From Branchiostoma lanceolatum (taxonomy: Eukaryota > Chordata > Leptocardii > Amphioxiformes > Branchiostomatidae): DNA of 64,000 nt. Positions 9,901 through 18,900 of this stretch are shown piece after piece. The stretch lies in contig NC_089729.1 of assembly GCF_035083965.1 (NCBI RefSeq), positions 18,525,964 through 18,589,963 on the forward strand. The letters run 5' to 3'. The position numbers and the translations under genes were made by a program. The notes under the pieces were generated by a model. It searched no databases. It saw nothing but the letters and a program-made list of their open reading frames with translations, and was not told the DNA's origin. How positions within the stretch are numbered: position 1 is the first letter of the stretch; every line of letters starts with the position of its first letter.

Positions 9901-12900
9901 CGGCCTTGGAGTTCAACGATCCACGGTCTTCGGATATAGCTCAGTAAAGAGAATGTGTTGGTAAATGATTCTAGATTATTTTTACCTGTCACATGTCATT
10001 TAATTTCTTTTGGACATTTGCCATCAGTTGACCAGGATAACTGAACCACAACGTATTTTTTTGGCCTGATTTTCTGCGCTTACGTTCCATCACCGTACAA
10101 AAGTTCCCCCAACACAGATGCATATTTATGTTAAACATTTATGCCATAGCAATTTAATTTTTTATTTATCTCGGATTTGAAAAGTAGTGCTGAACTGCAA
10201 GATCAGTACGAAAACAAATTCTGAGGGGAAACTTGCGATGTTGTACACATTGCTTCTGTGAGTTGATACCTGTAGGCACATTGAAGCTTTCTTGTGAAGT
10301 TACAGAGTCTTGTATACCTTTCTCTTAACAAAGAAAGCTCATCTCACAATCTGAACTGTTAATTGTGCCCAGGTATTGACATGAAGTTTCATTCAACCAC
10401 ATGCTTTTTTTCTGTTTTCATGCAGATATCAATGAGTGCACCGAGGAACCCTGCCGACATGGACGCTGTGTGAACAAAGTTAACGGCTATAAATGTACCT
10501 GCTCATCTGGATGGACTGGGCAGAACTGCCAGCAAGGTACTTTTTTATCTGTAGATGCCATTGACGTTGCATATATGAATTTTCCCATGTCTTATTCCAT
10601 TTCCCTTTATATTCCACTTTCTCTTTCTTGGTATCTCTCGTTATCACACAAACATTTTTCTTATGCCCGGTGATATTTATGAACGATAACAAAAAAGAAA
10701 GCAAGATATTATATATTTCTTTATTTATCAGACATCAATGAGTGTACCAGGAATCCATGCCAACATGGAACGTGTGTGAACATAGATGGCGACTACAAAT
10801 GCACCTGCTCTCCTGGGTGGACTGGGCAGAACTGCCAGCAAGGTCCTTTTTTTCCTGTAGATGCAATTGACGTTGCATATATGAATTTTCCCATTTCTTA
10901 TTCCATTTCCCTTTATATTCTACTTTCGTTTTCTTAGTATCTCTCGCTATCATACAAACATTTGCTTATGCCCGGTGATATTTATGAACGATAATAAGAA
11001 AGAAAGCAAGATATTGTATATTTCTTTCTTTATCAGACATCAATGAGTGTACCAGGAATCCATGCCAACATGGAACGTGTGTGAACATAGATGGCGACTA
11101 CAAATGCCACTGCTCACCTGGATGGACTGGACAGAACTGTCAGCAAGGTGAGTTTACTTTGTTGTAACACTAATGTTTGAAGTGAATTTAAGAAGTTACT
11201 TTCTAATTAACTTGACTTGGGTGGTGCCCTGTTACAAGATTTGTGGCGTCGCGGTGGCGCGGTGTTTGGTCCCAGAACCCAGAGGTAGTGGTGCGTACCT
11301 AAACCCCGGACCTGTTCCGGACTGGACCTAACGTTTAGGTTCAAGTCCCAAAAACCTAAACGTCTGGAAACAAGTCCGGACTTGAAACAAAAATCTCTCA
11401 CGTATACACTCCTTTTTGTTTTAAGCCATCTTAAATCTTCCTTAGATCGTGAAATTTGCACTAGAAAAATATGAAACCATTGCTATTTTTGTGTTTATAA
11501 CTGAACTTTTGTGTTAATTACTGACTGTATATAATTCCGTATATATAGTTTTCAAATTACATGTAAAATATCTGCCAAAATGAATTTTTTTTAAATGTAA
11601 CAGGAAAAAAATTCTTAGCACACATATTCCATGGGTTCAGGTCCGGACTTGAACCTGAACCCCTGGATCTTAATCCGGACCTGAACCTGAACACGGGTTT
11701 AGGTACACAATACTATCCACATACACCGTGAGAATGTAGTCTTAAGAATTAAGTTAGCCAATTTGCACTGCTCACACGTCATTGGTTCAAGTCCAGACTT
11801 TCAAGTCCGGACCTGAACCTAAACCTCTGAACTCGAGTCCGAACCTAAACCTAAACTCGTGTTTAGGTACGCACCACTACCCAGAGGTATTGAGTTCGAA
11901 TCCGGGGTTCCCTGATTTATCCCGTTGACATAATGCCCTTAGGAAAGGCACTTTAAACTACTTTCCTCACTTTACTCAGGTGTGAATGGGTACCTAGCTT
12001 CGGTTAGGGACGTCCCTCGGATAGGACGTTAAATGGAGGTCCTGTGTTTGAGGAGAGCCACACCTCGAGCACGTTAAAAAAACCCACCGCACTTATCGAA
12101 AAGAGTAGGGGTCCTTCCCGGTGTGAGTGGTTCAAAACTAACAGTCCTATGGCCGCACATGGGGCAATTGTCGTATTGAGGTCACCTGAGTTAGCGCCGA
12201 ACGACAGCCGCTCCAGACCCTTGCGATCCAGCCCGAATAATTGTGCTCTCCTCGCAATTCAGCCCCTGGCTGCGAAGAGAGAGTAGTCGGCCAATAATAA
12301 TAATAATAATGATAATACTGCATTAAAAATTCCACATGATTGCTTTCTGTTAAACAGACATCAATGAGTGCGCCGAGAAACCATGCCAACATGGACGCTG
12401 TGTGAACCAAGCTGGTGCATACAAATGTACCTGTTCACCTGGATGGACTGGACAGAACTGTCAGCAAGGTGAGTTTTTTTTCTGTAGATGCCATTAATGT
12501 TGCATGTCTGAATTTTCCCATTTCTTCATCCATTTTCTTTATATTCTATTTTCTCTTTCTTTGTATCTCTCGTTATCACACAGACATTGGCTTATGCCCA
12601 GTAATATGTATGAATGATAACAATCTCTTTCATTCTTTATCAGACATCAATGAGTGTACCGAGAAACCTTGCCAACATGGACGCTGTGTGAACAAAGAAG
12701 GCGGATACAAATGTACCTGCTCACCTGGATGGACTGGACAGAACTGTCAGCAAGGTGAGTTGTTTTAATTAATGTATAAAAAATATGAAGTTTCAAGTGC
12801 TGAATGACTAAATTTTCATTGTCCTTAAACGGACTGTTCTGTTTAGAAGATTGCTATCACATATGTTGACTGATTTGGCATCAACTATCAATAGATTGAA

Positions 12901-15900
12901 ATAGATGCTAACATGGAATATGTCAAAAACAGGTATGGGGAAAAAGTGTAATGAGGTCATAATTTAGCAATTCAGGTAACGCCGCTGAATTCTTTGATCC
13001 CGCAGACATCAATGAGTGTACAAGGATTAAACCTTGCCAACATGGACGCTGTGTGAACAAAGATGGTGGATACAAATGTACATGCTCACCTGGATGGACT
13101 GGGCAGAACTGTCAGCAAGGTGAGTTTCTTAAGTGTAGACATAACTTTCACCAACTTATTGCTTCCTTTCCTATCGTACAAAATGACGTTATATTCGGAT
13201 TGGATCATTGCTTACATGCCTTGAACTCTGGTAATACAGCTATGAAAGTCTTGTTTTAGTTTCTTCCTGAATAAGAAATCTATAGATAATGATAGAAATT
13301 ATTTTCTTATCAGTAAACCAAATTCAGAACGAGACAACCTACAACCCAAGAAAAACAGGTGCAGGGGGTCTACATTGAGGTTACAATAACACCTCGTTTC
13401 TCACACAGGAAGCGAAAGATGTGGGTACACCAGCCTGGGTTGCTGGAAGGACTCCTTTGACCGCGCCATTCCTGATCTCGAGGGAACAGATCTGCTTCCA
13501 GAAGGATCCTACAAGTCCCGTCAAAACGCCATAGAGAAGTGTTACCAGGTAGCACATTCTCGTGGTTCTACCGTGTTTTCTGTACAGGATGGTGGGCAGT
13601 GTTTTGGGTCGGCTGATGGACACAACACCTACAACAAGTACGGACAGTCCACGGACTGTGCAGCGGACGGTGAAGGCGGGCCTTGGGCAAACGAGGTCTA
13701 CAAGATTACAGGTCAGACTCAAGTTAATGATGTAGATACTCAAAGAAGTGGATTTGTTTTAACTTCCATTTTAAAATAACCATACCAGAGGTATGGTTAG
13801 AGTGAAATATATTGTTTTTGTTCATGTTCTTCTCCTTCTCCTGCCAAATCGTCAAATCTATTCAACTCCGCCATTTGTAGACCAAAAGACCTGGAATTTG
13901 GCATGGAGGTAAAGATGGCAAATACCCCCAGGCGTTTATTTTCAATTTTTTTTATAGAACAGGCCTCGTAAACATTTTTATGGAGTTTTTTTGGGGCATT
14001 TTTCGAAAAAAAATACATTTAGGGCTCCTGTACCCACGGGCAATAGGCCCCGGAATTCTTGTTGGGCATACACAAGTGTGGGTTGGCGACAAAAGAAAAC
14101 GGCACAAAATAGAAAGCCCCAGATGTTCGTTACCACATGAGGTGCATTCGACCGGCGTTGTGGGATCTTGTTGTATTTTGAAACTATTTGAGTCAACTTG
14201 CAGAGTTTCAACATGCTAACAAAAGCCATGCTGCAAAACAAGTACATTTAGATCTACATTAAACTTTTTTCACTGTTGTCGCCTGATTTTGGTGGTTTTC
14301 GTGGATCGAGGTTTATAACGAAGTCGACCCAGAAGTCGACCCAGGGCCCATAAGACGGAAAACGGATTTCGTGCGTATAGCAAAATACCCGTGTGTATTA
14401 ATCGTTCTTAAAAAAACAGTGCATTGATGAACAATAGTGTAAATTAATTTTGGGGAAAAAAGCCGATGTGTATTTTGTACCATGCGTCATTTACCTTTTG
14501 TATGCATGTGTCAGCTGGTAACGCTGAGCCCCGGAAATCGTGAAAATTCCGAGAACACAAAATGCCTTATATCTTTCTTTTGAGTAGATATTATACCCGT
14601 CATGTGCTTTAGATTGTACCACGATGAATCATTTCATTATATAGCACTCTGATTCGAGAGAATCCGCAGAAAATGACGATGTTTGAAAGGCCATTTCCCA
14701 CCTATCCCTCGCTACGCTCGCACGTCGGCCTTCGGCCCCCGCTCGGGTGGAACTTCGGCACCAACCCGATCGGGTGATCCCCACGCGGTGTACTCCATTA
14801 CTTTATAACGAAATTTTTGGGTCACGATCGGAACTTCAACTCCTGATCAACGATAATACCTTGGCCTCTGACAGGCATTTTTCACAAAATTTTGGTTTAA
14901 CAATGAGGTTTCAAGGTTTTTTTGCTCAACCACACTTGTTCACCGACATTTTTAGCATCATATATAATTTGAGTGTAACTTTCATGATCTAATATTCATA
15001 AATTGTGCTAATTTGATGACGTCATCGGTCAAAATCAAAGATGGCGGACAAATTCATTAGTTCAGCTTTAAACAGGCTTCCCCCCTTCAAATTTTTTATT
15101 ACCAGGTGTGTATTCAACAAAATAAACATTGAATTTGACGTTTCTAGTCTATTTTCATTGTGTGTTTGGGGTTAAAAGCTGCAAAAAATGCATTTTTCAA
15201 AATATTTTAAGATTGCCTATCCAAGATGGCGGATCCCGAGGGTAGCTAAATACACATTACGTCATTATATGACGTCAATATCTTTATTATTGCCAACAGA
15301 GGTCTTGGTCAACTTGGATCAACATGATAAACTTTTTGTTAAATCATTGCCTAATTTATTCAGGTATTACGAGAAATCCGTATATAGACTGTTTAAGCCC
15401 ATAAAATCACATCAATGACGTCATAATTACGTGATAACGATATCAAAATCGTAGGATTGATTAAACTTTACATGTACATGAACCCCTGCAAATTTGGTGA
15501 TCATACACTGTGCCCCTCCCCCCTGGGCCCAGGAAGCCCCAAAAAGCCAGAAAATAGAGTTAAATTCGGTACAAGGGTGCCTTGAACATGCCCGTACAGG
15601 ACTTCACAGGACTACACATTTCTGGTGTACATCACTTCAAAATGCTATTTTCAGACCAAAAACGGGCAAAAAGTGTTTTCCCCATTCCAAGTTCTAGCTT
15701 AAGTTCCGCACGTTCCATTTGCTGTTGGCCAAAGAATACATGTTCTATCTAAAGGTTCCGCGCGTTCCGTTTGCTGTTGGTCAAAGAACATACGTACACC
15801 TGTTCCATTCGGGTTACCTGAGGTCATGTTGCATGAACACACGTGCAATAAACGACATAATGTAGCTTAGATTATTACAAAACGTCCATTACTGCATGAG

Positions 15901-18900
15901 GAGGGGGTGAAATATGCTGTATTTGCTCATGAGCTCAGAAACTCTAGTGTAAATTTGCTATCCTTCAATTGTGTACATTATGGACATTTCGTAACCCGCA
16001 ACATTTTCAGGACGAGATAATATGATTGTTTTGTTTGTCCATAGTTCCCTCTTCAACACGCCTGCATAATTTTCGAGGACGACGTCCTTTGAGTCAATGT
16101 GGCCTAAGCCTCACTACTATAACAGAACTAAATTGTCATTATCACAAAGATAAAGATCACTTTATAAGAAACCCGTGCCAACATGGACGCTGTGAGAACA
16201 AAGATGGTGGCTATGAATGTACTTGCTCACCTGGATGGACGGGACAGAACTGTCAGCAAGGTGCGTTCTTTTCCAAACGCTTCTTGTAAATACCATTTAC
16301 ATTGTATAGCGCTAGTTGACTTTCGTTTCTTGCTATTCGCAGCAAGAGTCAAGTAAAAAAAAAGAGTAAACCATCCTGTCTTCCTGCCATACGTCTATAT
16401 TAAAGATTATCCTTGCCACTAACGCCGTACAAAGTCATGTTATATTTACTCTCTGATCATCGGAAAATTTATCTGCTTTTGTTTCTCTTGATTTATTTGA
16501 TATTTCAACCAACAAAGCCGAATTTATACACAAAGAAATGTAGGTACAGAGAAAAAAAGTCTACTGGCATTTCTTTCTTTTTTTAATTTTGGTTTTATTG
16601 ACACAGAAAGTCTAACTGCAAGCATGGTGTATATCTAGATAATTTGCATTTGTATATAACATACCCAAGTCTTACGATAGCGCTACTTACTTTTTTTCCT
16701 GTAAAGCTCATGTGATGCTGATTTTATTTCTCAAGTCGCGTTGTCTTATCAATATTATGTCCTTTGATTTTAGTTTATGTCCCGCCTGCGATATTTTTAT
16801 TATTATATGATCCTTTTAATGCAAAAAATGTAAAATAGCTGCACGCAATTCAGCAGTTGGCTGCGTTACTGCGTACTATTGTGTTTTGTTGTCAAATATG
16901 AAGTAATGAACCATTTATTTAGAAAAAAAATATCACGGCACTAACTTTTTGTAACAGCAAAAAGATGCAAACGATGCAAACTTTTAAACGTAGATGAAAG
17001 AAAAACAACAACCAATGTTATACATGTATATTCGGGAGAGACAGAGACAGCTGGACTACGGCAACTCAGGCAACACACTGTCAACAACAGTGCACTGCGT
17101 CATAATAGCACGACTGACGACTCTAGACAGGCAGTAAGGTGCATAACCGTCGGTGGGCTTTATTCAAGACATTTAAACCTTACGGAGTCAAGCTGGCGGA
17201 CAAACATACGTCACAACCCGTGACGTCATCATTGGGCAAAACCAACCAAAACACATATGTGGCGCTGTGACATGTTCTTGAGAGACAATATTAGCTGAAA
17301 TATACCCCAAATATATTATTGCTACAGGCGGACGATGCCAAATGGGGTGGGAGGAATACAACAACCACTGTTACAAGTTGATGACAGACCTTGCCAACTG
17401 GGATGCGGCATGCATAAGGTGCAGTAAGCACGGTGCAGATCTGGCCTCTATAACAAACAGGGCGGAGAACAGCTTCATTATGAGTCTCATCTCCAATGGT
17501 GGGTGAAAAACAACAGTTACACCTTGTTTATTTATTTATTTATTTTTAATTTTTTATATTTCGTACAGGTAAAAAGAAATAATACATACATATAACTAAT
17601 CAAAATGCATTGAGCTGGGAAAGGAGAGGTAAATCTGATTTATAAGATTCCTTCCCCATTTTTTAAACAAGATGATTTACAATAATGAATAAAAGTGTAG
17701 AAACAAAAGAGTACTTAACAACTTGATATCATAACAACTAACAAATCAATAACTAATGATAATTAAAGATATGAACTAAAGTATTATGTATAAAAAAATA
17801 CCTAACTGAACACAGAAAAATTACCAACTAAATAAGCAAGGATACAATTCTGAATGGAGTTTAAACTGTAAAAGCCAACACAATAAATTGGACTTACCCA
17901 ATACCCAAAGGATACAATTACATAAATAATAACAAAACAAATTACAACAAGGAGATGTAACACTGCACGTGAACAACATAAGAAATGCACCCAATCAAAA
18001 TGTAAGGACATAAATGAAAAACCAATCAATAGAATTCAGGATTAAGCAAAGGACTGATTGTTCAAAATGGAGCTTCTTAATATGTTTGTGAATTTAAGTA
18101 GTGATTTGCAGTTCTGTAAGTTTCGATTTAAGCTATTCCAGGTTTGCGGGTATCTGTACACCATGGAAAACATACATGTACGTTGCTGTGTCTTTGATTG
18201 TATTTGTTTCAAGTTGTTTCGTTGCATTGTGCTGTCATGATGAAATTCCGAGTTGTACTGAAAAAGACGTTTGAATTGATTTGGTACACAGGAACTATCA
18301 TTAATTGTTTTATAAACGAAAACAGACGTTTGTAGCTTGTTTATATCATATATTATATGCTGAATACGTACGTGATGGCATGCAATGTATCGTCGGTACG
18401 TTAATCGCTCAGGTCACTACAACATGAACATTACTATATTACTAATCACTTTTAGATTAGGAAAAATCGATGCGGAGGGGAATGTGAACGAGACATTGGT
18501 AACTATCCGAAAACAACGTTTTCGCAGGAGAAGTAGTGGCTTTAATATTACAGAGTATGTACTAATAATGTTCATGTTGTAGTGACCTGAGCGATTAACG
18601 TACCGACGATACATTGCATGCCATCACGTATTCAACAAGTGTGCAGTTGAAAGAGACCTAATTATGACAGGTCTTGATGATGATAGGAGTCGTAAAGATG
18701 TACTTCTACGCCACCCAGTACTTTGTACTAAAATGTAGAAAACACTTTCAAAAATTATCATAACAACATGGTCGACTGACTCATTAAAACATATTGACTT
18801 GTAATTGTCTTTGCATCGTAAAATTATCAATACAAAAAATTCATTCATATGAGTACATAACGTTATAAGTAGCAGCACCGTCCACGCCTATATACACGTC

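Larger units (their letters stand above)
345..17864 (+). other. Segmental duplication, copy A
   Basis: Exons, introns and embedded repeats between about 345 and 17864 recur in the same order and orientation at about 42060-63203. Coding exons are nearly identical: exon 1 is 733 nt in both and the 303-nt GCWKD exon differs at only a few bases. The offset drifts from 42.47 to 46.26 kb because of insertions and repeat expansion. The right edge here is only the last point comparable before an insertion in copy B and the window end, so the true duplication may be longer. Confidence 0.9.

Noticed and set aside
12044..12286. 80-codon frame between EGF3 and EGF4 exons (also 57354-57614)
   Set aside because: It lies fully inside the SINE body, repeated in both copies, with no splice support.
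18385..18614. Identical peptides on both strands ([16 protein letters not shown])
   Set aside because: They come from the arms of the foldback element, not from genes.
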